Shown: piece after piece, positions 24,901 to 35,316 of the stretch | How positions within the stretch are numbered: position 1 is the first letter of the stretch | How the letters are laid out: each line of letters starts with the position of its first letter | DNA from: Gentiana macrophylla | Taxonomy: Eukaryota; Streptophyta; Magnoliopsida; Gentianales; Gentianaceae | Length of the DNA: 64,000 nt | Assembly: GCA_026214975.1 (NCBI GenBank) | Contig: CM047815.1 | Location: 58,225,852 to 58,289,851, forward strand | Direction of reading: 5' to 3' | Position numbers and translations under genes: made by a program | Notes under the pieces: generated by a model | Seen by the model: the letters and a program-made list of their open reading frames with translations, nothing else | Database searches by the model: none | What the model was told of the DNA's origin: nothing

Positions 24901-25080
24901 ATGGGCGTAACAGCCCATTTAAGAGCGACATGAGCGGGATTATGGGCGGCCTGAAGTGCGGTTGGGCGTGGAGATGGGCGAAACTTCCCATCTATGGGCG
25001 GTCTGATGGGCATGTTTCGAGCGATCTCGTCCAGTTATGGGCGACCCATTTTAAGGCGGGGGATAGTGGACGTTTTTGAA
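24901..25080 (+). repeat. Cluster of ATGGGCG words
   Basis: ATGGGCG or a one-base variant appears about seven times between 24901 and 25045, spaced 11-40 bases, in a GC-richer island within AT-rich DNA. The first pair is an inverted repeat (ATGGGCGTAACAGCCCAT). Possibly a U3 fragment of an LTR; no boundary is seen. Confidence 0.5.
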
Positions 25081-26535
25081 TATTTAAGGGGGTAGATTTT
25101 GTTTAAATTTTAGAAAAAAAAGGTAATAATCGAATTTCCCCAAAAAAAAATCTCTAACACATTATCATGACCCTTTTATGCACTTTGTATCTAGTTATAT
25201 TATAGTAATTTGTTTGATATAAGTAATACAACAATTTTTCGTACAATTAATTAAGATGAGACCTACACCATAATGTGAAATGTGTTGTGTCACTTCGTTG
25301 TGATTATTTTATACGATAACTAGCATGATTACTTATGATTTTTATTTTTGGTAAAAAGTAATTTAAAATAAGTAATACATTTTTTTTAAAATTATGAAGT
25401 ATTATTCGAAATATAAATACATAACAAAACTTATACATGAAATCGATCTAGCATAAAAAAAATATAGCGGTTTTTGTTGGAGAAAATATCAATCTAGCAT
25501 GCTGTTTAACATATAATTCATGTAAAAACGAAAACGGTAAAATTGGACAAAAAACTTATTGCATGAGGTAAGTGTAGCACTATGTCCTTAAGACTTTTTG
25601 CCCCGACTATGTGCATATGGTAATGGCAATCGTCTTCCAAGATACAACAGTCATACCTTTTTCGGATTGTTGCGCTTCAATGAGAAGAAAACGGCGAACC
25701 GATTATGTTCTGTAAATCTCTTCTTGACTTGAATTTATACAAGTATTTCCAGTGTGAATCAATGCGGAATTTCGCCAAGCAAAAATTTCTCATGAATTTT
25801 CTCTATTCTGCTAATTTTACTCAAGTGTTGGGATTATATAGGAGAATGGAGCTCAATCGTTTACCGGTTGCAACTTTTAACCGAAAAGATACAACCTCTT
25901 ACGTGGTTGTAATATTTCACCGAACCGATGCAACTCTCCATTATTTTAGAGTAAATTTTTAATTCAAATCTCTCCAGCAATTCTCCACATGAATAAAAAT
26001 TAATGCAAATGCAGTGCAGACTCTGAAGAGATTACAAGCGGAAATCTGTTGCATCGGGCGAGGTGGTTTGCTGCCTTGAACCTTCCGTAGTAGAGTACCA
26101 TCAGACATATTTGGATAAGTAGTGAACTAGGTCTTGAACTGCTCAGTCTTTGGTGCATGCCTACAAATGATACATACACAACAGGTCTCCTAACATTCTC
26201 AAGGTTTTCATAGTTGTGTCCGTTTTGGCCCTTGACAACCTTGGTTTCAGAAAGTGTTTTAGAGAATTCAACCCACAAACTTTTACAGAAGCGGCCCACT
26301 TCCATTTACATATGTGACCTCCTATAAAGAGTACTTTGCAATACCCTACTTGGCTTAACAAAGATATGGGAATCATTGAAATCTTTTTGCTTAACCTAAA
26401 CCTTCACCAGACAACACTTTTATTCTAACAGAATGGACAAGTGCTAATTGTCTCTCATAACTTAATTGTCCCTTTGAAACCATGATTTTGAGATCTCTAA
26501 TCACTATGGTTGGGTTGTCGTTATAAGGGAACATG
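25081..26535. other. Unassigned stretch
   Basis: AT-rich, with no LTR or intact ORF. Minus-strand frames at 26376-26000 contain KWKWAASVKVCGLNSLKHFL and GRFCKSLWVEFSKTLSETKV, which look like former coding sequence of one protein in two frames. I do not recognise the family. Confidence 0.3.
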
Positions 26536-26765
26536 TGTAATAGGTTTAAGTCTCATTCCGTTTGTTAAAAAAAAAATTGACACCCGATCTCTAGATAAAC
26601 CTTTTTCATAAGCGGATCTATAAGATTTACCTTTGACTTTATATAATCTAAGAAATCAAAATCGTTGATTTCTTGCCCGAAGATAATTTTTTTGAGTATT
26701 CTCTGTTCCAGAGAGAATTGATTTTCTACGCCCCATGTTTTAGCTCCATAGAAAATTCAATGGAC
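26536..26765 (-). pseudogene. Copia RNase H C-terminal relic
   Basis: On the minus strand, IKSKVNLIDPLMKKVYLEIG matches the copia tail V-K-S-x-D-N-x-A-D-P-x-T-K-G-L-S-R, and further on GMRLKPI-like codons appear past an A-rich insertion. Upstream, a segment reading like R-R-R followed by SLEQRILKK stands where RHIRRRHN...RQLL is expected. Very decayed. Confidence 0.5.
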
Positions 26766-27840
26766 TGCCTTAGAAATTTCTACGGATAGGTGAATATATA
26801 ACGAGTAGTGATACATCCACTACTCCTTCAACCACAACATCTTACACAACACAATCAACACCACATATTCTGTTGGGACCCATCACAAAATAATTAATCA
26901 CTTTAATCAATAGATACCACACATGTAGTGATTTGTGCTCTACACAAAAGTGTAGTGCACATATCATTTTCCATATATAACCTTTTGCAAATCTACACGT
27001 GCACTTTTGACACGTAATTATTTTTACGGGTGTAATTTTACATAGATAATTTGTGGGCAGTTGGTATTGCTAGGGCTGGAAAATTAAAGGCAAAGGCAAC
27101 TTATTATAAAAGATATGGAAAGACAAAATTGACCTTACACTCAAAATCTCCACCATTCTTTTACTGCTTCCAACCTAATTTATCCTCTCTAGTAAGACCC
27201 ATAAGACCCAAAAGACCCACCTTCCTCACACAGACCCATCAAAACATAGGGAATTAATTTTAGGTTTGCTATTGGGAGGCTGATTTGAGTGACAACTATC
27301 TCTAGTGTAATGGAGGCTGATTTGAGTGACAACTATCTCTAGTGTAATGGAGGCTAGGTTGAGCAGTGAGGACAATTATGTCATTTTGTATCACTGTTTA
27401 AAAACAGCCCTGGCAATACCAAAAGCCAATTTCTACAGCAACCTGGAAAAAAAAAAGTTAAAAAAAGATTAAACCTAAAAAAAATATGTGGAAGACACGA
27501 CGGCGCCTGATTTCTGAATTTCCCCTAAATTCCTATACATTATCATCTCTTCAACAGCTCCAAACTTTTTTTAACATCGACATAAAATTGAAGGCAATCA
27601 TTTTTCCACGTCAGCACAATTTTACAGAAGGAAAATGATACAACCAACCGAACAATACAATCCTACTCTTTCCTTGGCTAACAAAAATGCCACCCTCCAC
27701 TGTGGAGTGGAGGGAAGACAAAGCTGAAGAAAGTATCTCAAAACCAAGTTTCACTTCATAAGCCAACCACAATTACCAGATCAAATGACAAAACATCCAT
27801 GACGGTGTAAACGTAGCAAAGCGTCAAAATAACACCAGGT
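26766..27840. other. Intergenic stretch downstream of the SUMO-like domain gene
   Basis: Contains a 37-base tandem duplication at 27276-27349 (see next entry). The right part (27500-27840) probably includes the 3' UTR end of the minus-strand gene. Nothing else is recognised. Confidence 0.35.
27276..27349 (+). repeat. 37-base tandem repeat, two copies
   Basis: GAGGCTGATTTGAGTGACAA onward to GTGTAATG is repeated back to back without a visible mismatch (27276-27312 and 27313-27349), with the first six bases of a third copy. Confidence 0.9.
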
Positions 27841-28496
27841 TCTGCAAAAAAATAAAAACAAATAATGATATACATAGTAACTATATACTCCACAAGATAT
27901 GCTTGTACAAGCAGGGGAGAATCTTGGCTAAGTGTATCGATTGCAATAAACTGTCAGATATTTGCTCATATAAAACTAGCATGATACTTGCTTACTAAGA
28001 GGAAAACTTTTCGTAATACCATCTTTAAGTTTCTTTTCATTGATGAAAAGCTAAAAGAACTTCACATAATACAGCTTAAACTGCAGTGCAGAGAAACGAG
28101 ATTGTTGATTGTTTGCAATCTGGTAGTAAAGCATATCTAGTACACCATAATGCTATACAAGCATGCGTTGATAAACTCAATAACTGGAATGGTGATATGG
28201 CTTCCATAAAATCTTTCAGAGTTGCATCTTAGCTATTCCATTTACCAGGTTAGTTAAAGGATGCATGAAATTAGGCAAGAAAATGTTGGACTAATAGAAA
28301 TAATCATTACCTACCCAAAAAAGGAGGAGTAGGTAAGAGATCGAACCAGAAAAACATCCTTCATTTCATTTCTTCTGTAACTATTAACCCATAAATGCTA
28401 GACCGCTAGCACTAACATGGCCAAAGCACTCCAAAACAATATATAATCCGACAGTTCAAGAAAGAAAACACTAGCATTTGACACAAGAAATTTACC
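27841..28496 (-). other. 3' UTR with a likely intron
   Basis: Five bases after the stop codon a donor (TCCAG then GTAAAT) lies at 28496/28495. A matching acceptor (TTTTTGCAG then AACCTGG) lies at 27841. If used, the last exon starts at 27841 and is wholly untranslated. The junction is within 10 bases of the stop, too close to trigger decay. No cDNA evidence is available here. Confidence 0.5.
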
Positions 28497-28500
28497 TGGA

Positions 28501-30774
28501 TCAGTTCTTTTTGACATGCACTTCAATTATATCATTATCCTCCATCCCAAGATCTTTGGGAGTAGCAAGAGGACTAACTTTATCTCCATCAAAGCGAAAA
28601 ACCAGACTTGACAAATCAAGCTTCAACTTTTCAGCATACATCTTGAAGAATTTCTCAAATTTATCATCCTACAAAATAAATACGCAAGGATCACATCAAC
28701 ATACAGATGCCGGGGTTTTTCTGCCTCCCTTTTTCTCTTCTTATCACGCTTTTTTCACTTTAAAGGATCACATTCAGTTCACACAATTCACATTCCAAAA
28801 CAAGCTTCAATTTTTCTGCATTGGATGTACCTGATGGACTGAAGCTACGCTTATAAAGTAATAGTAGAGGGACATAAGATATACAAGGAAAGTCTAGTAC
28901 TAGCCATGATTCTATCCAGGACATGTATAAAATATGACATTGATAGATTACACGACAATGCATAAAATGAACAAGACTGAAGAAGATTCATACGCAATGC
29001 TACCATAAATTCATTAATAAGAAACATCTTCATAGTGTGGAGCAGTAAATCATGTAATTGTGAAGGAAATGGATTTGGTTTGCTCATTTTGCCAAACAAA
29101 GTAAGCCTACCAACAAGCTGATAGCCGGCTAGGCCTTGGCACAGAATAACCTGCCGGCATCATAGACCTTTACAACAAAAAGAATTAAATGGAGAATGGT
29201 GATGGACAAAGTCATTCCCATGATGACAACCTAAACAGGGGTTACTATTTCACAAGCAATGTATGCCCCTATATCAGGTTCTCAGAGGTGATTAAAAGCA
29301 GCAAATGCAAACACAGCTTATTTGAAATGTGAACACGGTCCTTGGAAAATCAAAAAACAGCAAAAAGCTATTACCATAAAAACTCGAAACTGCTTAGACT
29401 CATTCCTGTCTTGAACAGAAATGATTATTTTCTCTCTTTCAATGGCAGGTGCTGCAGGCTGCTTCATACCACCACCTGCAGCAGACTCGAAAGAACCATT
29501 TAGGTCCCTCTTTGAGTTTTCTGCAGCTGCAAGGTCTCGCCTTACATTCTCCTCAACTGCTTCTAAAACATCTTTGGCCGATATGGCGAATTCGGCCAGC
29601 TCCTGCTTCTGTAACCTAACATCATGAATCATAGAAAAGGTAAACAACCAAAATCAATCATGCATAGATACGTACAATAAATTTCTTAAAATAGTTTCCT
29701 TCATGTATTGTTGATCACTCAATCCCATTCTTTGCAGTCAACACTATGAAAATATAAATTGTTGCCTACTCTAATTTTTTTAAGACAGCTTTCTCATCAA
29801 AATGTTAACTTGATGTGGTTTCGAACATTTTATTCTACATTCAGTTATGCAGAGACGGAAATGTCGAACTGGTTGCTTCTACAAACAGAAAAAAAGAAAA
29901 AGAATAACACAAAAACTGCTCTTCCTTTGGAAATGTTTTAATACAACTAAAACAGAACTTCACTTTTCATCAAAGTTTTCAAAGAACTTCACTTTTCATC
30001 AAAGTTTTCAAAGAACTTCACTTCTGTTTACACAATCCACAATTTCCCAAAAGCAAGAGCAAAACCAGAGTACTTGTGCAGGAATATTTAAAACATCACA
30101 CAAAAATAGAATACATATGTACATGTTTAAGAGTCAAAGAAACAGCAAACGTAATGAAGATAGTTTATATCACTACCTTAGCTTCTTTATAAGAGAGTCC
30201 TCTTCGAATAATGTCGAACTCGTAGCTACTTTTGGAGGTGGAAGCAACCAATCTTCATCATCTTCATCATCCAAATCGATTATATTACTTGCATCCACAT
30301 TTTTACTTTTATTATCATCCTGATCAAAAATGTCAGATGTATCCACAATAATTCATCTTAATTTCATTGACACAGGCTAAAAATCTATATGCGTGAAGGA
30401 AAATTAAACAAAAATATAAATAGACGAGCCTTACAGGAGGATTTACAGCAGTATCAGCTAATTTTTGTTTCTTTGTGCGGCATATTGATGGTAAATCCAA
30501 TGGATCGTCTGGCAAAAAAAAAAAAAATCAATCAAAGCCCTAGAAATAAGAGATTAGAACAAAAACGAAAAATAGCAATAGCATAAAGGTTACCATCAAT
30601 ACAGACGACACTGAAGGGCTGAACACGGCTGTAATCGAAAAGAGGCTCGAATTCTTCTGAAGGTTCTCCCTGTCAGAAAGAAAAAATTGAAACAAAAACC
30701 ATATGAATCTGTTCAAGAATATTTCCTGTAAATTAATCCTCAAATAACAAAATTGGAGTTGGAGCTTTCACCAT
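28501..30774 (-). CDS. SUMO-like (Rad60-SLD) domain protein, 6 exons, 234 aa
   Basis: Exons on the minus strand: 30774-30772, 30669-30594, 30508-30435, 30319-30177, 29615-29375, 28668-28501. All introns are GT-AG, phases join exactly, and the sum is 705 bases. Exon 1 codes only the ATG; the protein then begins GEPSEEFEPLFDYSRVQPFS. Residues 50-75 are acidic (IIDLDDEDDEDWLLPPP). Then follow helical segments (LQKQELAEFAISAKDVLEAV and a KRDLN...AAGGG linker). The C-terminal 80 residues are a ubiquitin-fold Rad60-SLD/NFATC2IP-like domain: IIISVQDRNESKQFRVFM, then KFFKMYAEKLKLD, LVFRFDGDKVSP and LGMEDNDIIEVHVKKN. The D-G-D-x-I/V...D-x-L-x-M-E-D-x-D-x-I-E-V pattern is the SUMO-family signature. No di-glycine end is present, so it is probably a SUMO mimic that binds partners rather than being conjugated. 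I believe Arabidopsis At1g68185 is the relative (from memory). It looks intact. Confidence 0.85.
29955..30022 (+). repeat. 29-base tandem repeat in intron 4
   Basis: GAACTTCACTTTTCATCAAA onward to GTTTTCAAA occurs at 29955-29983 and 29984-30012, followed by a 10-base partial copy. Confidence 0.9.
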
Positions 30775-30860
30775 GATCGAGTTCTTCCAACTCCTTCTCA
30801 GTCGCTGACTAGCTTTTAGAGCCGTAAGATGCAGTGCGACGCTCTATATATGTATATAAA
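30775..30860 (-). promoter_or_regulatory. TATA box and short 5' UTR of the SUMO-like domain gene
   Basis: On the minus strand TATATACATATATAGAGC at about 30857-30842 lies about 70 bases before the ATG, a suitable distance for a TATA box with a 5' UTR of roughly 40 bases. Confidence 0.5.
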
Positions 30861-31059
30861 AAAAAAAAAATTTGTTTAATTGTGAACAGGAATTAGGAAC
30901 CCTCCAATTCAAATTAGAAGAGGATATCGATAAAAACGGCGGCAGCACTAGCTTGTCTTGTTGGGGAATATTTAAGATTTTTACAATCTACGTCCATCTT
31001 CATACCTTATCTTATCGGGCAAATTGTACAGGGTCTTTTCATCATCAAATTAACTGCTA

Positions 31060-31297
31060 ACTCCGTCCCATAATATAAATCAATCTAGAGTTTTTCAAAT
31101 AAATTTACAAAATGATCGAATTAATTTCTAAAATGCCTTTTGACAATAATTGTTAAGGAATAAAAATTGGTTGGATTGATAATAAATTAGAAATAAGATG
31201 AAGAAAATGGTAATAAATGTTGGATTTGTAACATATAATGACTTATACCGTAGGACAGATTTAAAACAATAAAATAACTTATATTATGAGACGGAGA
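31060..31297. mobile_element. Stowaway-type MITE (Tc1/mariner)
   Basis: Ends ACTCCGTCCCATAATATA and, inverted, TCTCCGTCTCATAATATA, flanked by TA on both sides (31058-31059, 31298-31299). CTCCGTCCCAT-type termini with a TA duplication define Stowaway. Length is 238 bases; AT-rich and non-coding. It lies about 200 bases upstream of the SUMO-like domain gene's TATA box. Confidence 0.9.
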
Positions 31298-32521
31298 TAG
31301 TACACATTAATTAGGCACCTTCTGTAATCAATGTCTTATTAAAAACCTTCACCGTTAGTACAACACTTGCACTTCCAATTTAGAGAGAGAAAACTCTCCC
31401 GCTTCTCTCTAAGGTTCCAGTTGATTTCGATGATTGTTGAGCACAATCTATGTTTTTTTTAGAATTAAAAGGAATTTGATTGCATAAGATCGTAGGAAAT
31501 AGCATCAATGTGTTTTTAAGGCATTCAATAGATGCTCTCCCGTTGTCATATACTCTCTTGTTCATATTTAAGTATCACAGTTGTCAAAAATGCACAAATT
31601 AAGAAGAGAGGTTAATGATTTCATTTTAACATCAAAATGACTATATCATCCCTTGAATATAATAAATATCACAACTTAATAAATAATAATAGATTTAGAA
31701 AATCACAATAAATAGTGCTTTTGAAATGTAACGACGAATAAAAATGAATATATTTTTTTGCAACTGCGATAGTTAAATAGGAACAGATAAAGTAATCAAG
31801 TTTCATTTCTTGTTTTTCTGATAAAATCATTTAGTTGTTATATTTTCCCATTTTCTCTCATGGGTCGAAAAACCAAGAAAATGTCTGACGAAATTGCCGG
31901 AAAATCCACGGATTTGGAAGACAACAATCATGTTCTTGCTCTTCATGCAAGCAATATTGAATATACGTTGGGTTCATTGGGTTCTAGCTCGAGAAAATCT
32001 TCGATGGAGGTGGTTTATGGTAATTTGAAATCTCTGGTGATGGAAATTGCAGTGGATATGCAAGAAAATCTCCCTGCTTTGAACCCATGTGGTGCGTAGG
32101 TAGGGAAAGCGATGGCCATTGAAGATGACTCCTCCCTTACAATGGCAGAAAAGGATTGCATGGCCATAATTTCTTCAAACCCACATGCTATTCAAGCATC
32201 AAATTCGGAAAAGTTGAATCTTTTACATGAAAACTGCTTCTTGGTCCATTCCCGACGCCTCTGCCATGGTTATGGTGTTGGTGGTAAAGAAATCGGGAAA
32301 ATGCTGAAAATATTGCGATTATTGAAAAACTGGTCATGTTGCAATTGGTAACGCTTCGGTGGAAATTTTCAGCTCTCGTCAACTATCTTCTGAAACTATT
32401 AGCTTAGTTCAAGCTCTAGTTGATAAAATTGATAAAAATCTGGACAAAGTTTCTTGATTGTGGATATTCATAGATTTGATGTAGCTACAGAAGTGTTTTG
32501 GGTCTTGATGCTATCAGTATG
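31298..32521 (+). other. Unassigned stretch with a two-frame ORF of unknown origin
   Basis: Plus-strand frames at 31860-32099 (MGRKTKKMSDEIAGKSTDLE) and 32112-32351 (MAIEDDSSLTMAEKDCMAII) are adjacent, share composition and may have been one protein. Codon use looks gene-like. I do not recognise the family; a LINE ORF1 or a captured host exon are both possible. This is the insertion target of the copia element starting at 32522. Confidence 0.35.
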
Positions 32522-33379
32522 TGTTACAATATAAGGATAAAAGGGTGTTGGATGCAAAAGGATATGCCCACACTCAAAATCCAGAATAGTCAGCTGACAT
32601 GATTCAGTTGTGCTGATGTGCTCAGCTGAGTGAAGTGTTCAGCCGAGGAAACAGATTTTTGCAGAGCATACTCCAGCTGAAGAACGCGAAGCTGAACTTA
32701 GACCGTTTTCTGTTATAACTTCTTGTAACTTCATGTAACTATTCATGAGGAGTATCATCCATAATTACTCAATCATCAACCACAATATAACTTCAAGTGG
32801 TTCACTTCTTTGATTAATGAGAATTCCGCAGTTTATTTTGTCTTGTGTTTTTAGTTTCATCGATTCCATGATGGTATCATAGCATTTCTTGCTTAGATTG
32901 TGCTAACTCTGATGTTTAGCAGAAGAAACTTGAGAGTTTTCTACAAAATTTATGTTGTTATGGTGTATATTTGAGATTTTTCTGTGATATCCTTGTGTTT
33001 TTTAAAGTTAGAATCTAATTCTTGGTTGATTCTTAATAGTTTTCTGCATAGTTGTGTTGCTAGATACAGTTCTTGACAACTATGGAAACGAAGAAGCATG
33101 AATTGAGTCCCTCTAGTCAATTTTATGATCATCCCAGTGAATATCCTTCATTGGTGTAACTCCAGCCTTTGATGAATGGAAACAATTATCATCCATGGAA
33201 TATGTCCATGGAAATGGTGTAAATTACAAAGAACAAGTATGGATTTGTTGATGGTACAATCAAAAAAACTGGAGGTGAATTTAGCTGAATTCCAAGTCCT
33301 GGGGCAATGTGACACAATGGTACGGACTTGGATCTCGAATTCAGTAGAGAATATTAGTGCTCAGAGTGTGATGTATTTC
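32522..33379 (+). mobile_element. Ty1/copia element: 5' LTR, primer site and partial gag
   Basis: LTR 32522-32868 (TGTTACAATATAAGG to CGATTCCA), primer binding site TGGTATCATAGC at 32872-32883, leader, then gag. The interior is cut at 33380 by another LTR. The minus-strand LTR at 41939-42256 starts TGTTACAGACAG and has a similar plan, so the same family occurs twice. Confidence 0.75.
33083..33379 (+). pseudogene. Copia gag N-terminus (DUF4219/UBN2-like), truncated
   Basis: METKKHELSPSSQFYDHPSE begins at 33083. After a stop (33158), LMNGNNYHPWNMSMEMV at about 33170-33222 matches the copia gag start (LNGxNYxxWxxxMxxAL), then NKYGFVDGTIKKTGG and, in another frame, QCDTMVRTWISNSVENISAQ, corresponding to W-x-R-C-N-D-M-V-x-S-W-I-x-N-S. 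Two stops and a frameshift break it before the LTR relic begins. Confidence 0.7.
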
Positions 33380-33533
33380 ATGTAAGGAAATCTACAGGTT
33401 TACGCAGAGGAATTTAATATATTGATTTCCTCTCGACTAGGATCGACTTCGTTTAGATAATAAACAAAGAGAAAGTAAACAAGATTCATACCAGATTGAT
33501 CGAAACCATATCGATACTTTGTGTACGGTATAG
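33380..33533 (-). repeat. Left part of a copia LTR relic (split by a larger element)
   Basis: TGTAAGGAAATCTACAGGTT, then TTACGCAGAGGAATTTAAT, resembles the left end of the LTR at 7737 (TGTAAGATG ... TTACGCAGCGGAATAG), so this is a related antisense LTR inserted in the gag above. It is interrupted at 33533 by the TATAG-flanked element and resumes at 40892. Confidence 0.55.
33529..33533. repeat. Target site duplication TATAG (left)
   Basis: Exact match to 40887-40891 on the other side of the 7.35 kb element. Confidence 0.9.
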
Positions 33534-35302
33534 TGATCGGGGTCAATCAGGTTATAATATACTTGACCACCATAAACCAATACTAGCAAAAGGACTAGGC
33601 CCATCGTAGTATAGCTATAGTGAATCAAGGTCGATCCCACATGGAACCAATTGTGGGTCATTTCATATGCAAACAATTAATTATACATGTCAAGGACATA
33701 AAGGCGGTCTACGACCAACATAAAACAAGAAAGGTAAAGACACGACTCGACACAACGTAATTAACCTCCCCAATTATAGTCTTTATCGTTTGGACCTAGA
33801 TAATTTATATAATAAAATGAACTTATTAGCTGTCAATCCATTTGTATCTATCTTAGATTGGCTACGGAGTCATCCTCTTTAACTTGACTTAGCACCGGTT
33901 AGGTTCTTTAGATCACCGTGCTACATTACGTGACTTCACCTTTTGGGTATCCATCTCATATAACTTGCGCTTACGACACTAAGGATGCCGATATTAATCG
34001 TACACCTCGCTCAGCAACATTCCTATGGTTAGACGTACTTCCTAAGCGATTACTCAAGCTCTCATCCAACTAGCAATTATCAAGTTATAGTCTCATGCTA
34101 ATCTACGACGTATGTATAATCAGGTGCATGCAATTCCCGAATATAAATCTACCTAGATATTGCTGAACGTCCGTGAAGAGCAATTCATAAGCCTACCTAA
34201 GAGTTTTTCCTTTTTACACGTTTTAATTAAACTAAGCGAGTAACGTAGCCATAGCCATACCTACTGAGATAATAAATTCAACTAGGCTAAACCTACCATA
34301 AAGACGTGGCAGAAATAACTGATGAAACAGGGCTCGGTCGACCGAATGACACCTTCCGGTCACCCGAACGATTTCAACCCAGAATACATCTTAGAATATA
34401 TCTCTCAGCGTTTCATCATACGAGCAGCATTAAGCGATAATTCGCACAGTATTCATATAAACTAACATAGATACGCATTAATTAAATCAAGTAGATTCAT
34501 GAATAAATACTTAGTGTATGACGTAGGTTATGGGATCCTTATAGACAATGTATCGCCACCTTCCCAACGTCATAGCCTAGATCTACATCATCTAGCTATG
34601 ATTAACTAACTCAAACGATAAAGCATAATTGGGGAATTAATTACTGAAAATAAAAACAACAGAAAATTAAAGGCTTACATATTTGCAGCCATAATAAACT
34701 GCTGGTCAGCTACATTGTAACGTACCAAAGCTATGAATGTAATTGATAAAAAGGTATAAGGTATTGTATGTATGTCTAAGGTGTGTGTTGGTGTGTTTTT
34801 ACAAATTTCGTAGCTGCTGCTTATATAGTGGTTTTTGCCGACCTAGGAAGGATCTAGAAGATATACACGCGATTTCTGCCGGATAAACTTCAAGTGACCG
34901 AGCCGACTCTCTCGGTCGACCGAATGGATAGGCTCGGTCGACCGAGCCCACTTTACACGTGTTAAACGCGTCTCTTTTTGTCCGACTTGTTCCCATTTGC
35001 ATTCTTTTGAAGCGATCGATTTATCCTTTGATTAATGCTCCGATTTTCCTCTTCATTGTCTTGAGATTTCTCGATTGCGCGATATTTATCTTCCCGATTT
35101 ATCACGATCTACAAAATCAGTAATTATCGCACAATAAATCGGCCTTTAATAATAAAAATAGCTAAATACCAAAAATCATATTAATAATCACTTAACATTA
35201 AATAATAAATATAAACGAGTGATTCAATATGAAATATACATTATTAATCTCGATTTAAGGTCAACGTTGATGACTTTTACGGGTATAATTTGACCGTCAT
35301 CA
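33534..35302 (-). repeat. 3' LTR of the LARD
   Basis: On the minus strand it starts TGATGACGGTCAAATTATAC at 35302 and ends GACCCCGATCA. It carries the 18-base palindrome GGCTCGGTCGACCGAGCC at 34931-34948 and partial copies at 34911-34923 and 34333-34345. A TATA-like CACTATATAAGC lies at about 34830-34819 on the minus strand. Confidence 0.85.
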
Positions 35303-35316
35303 ACTACCCCCACTTA
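35303..35316 (-). other. Polypurine tract of the LARD
   Basis: AAGTGGGGGTAGT on the minus strand immediately before the 3' LTR start. Confidence 0.8.
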
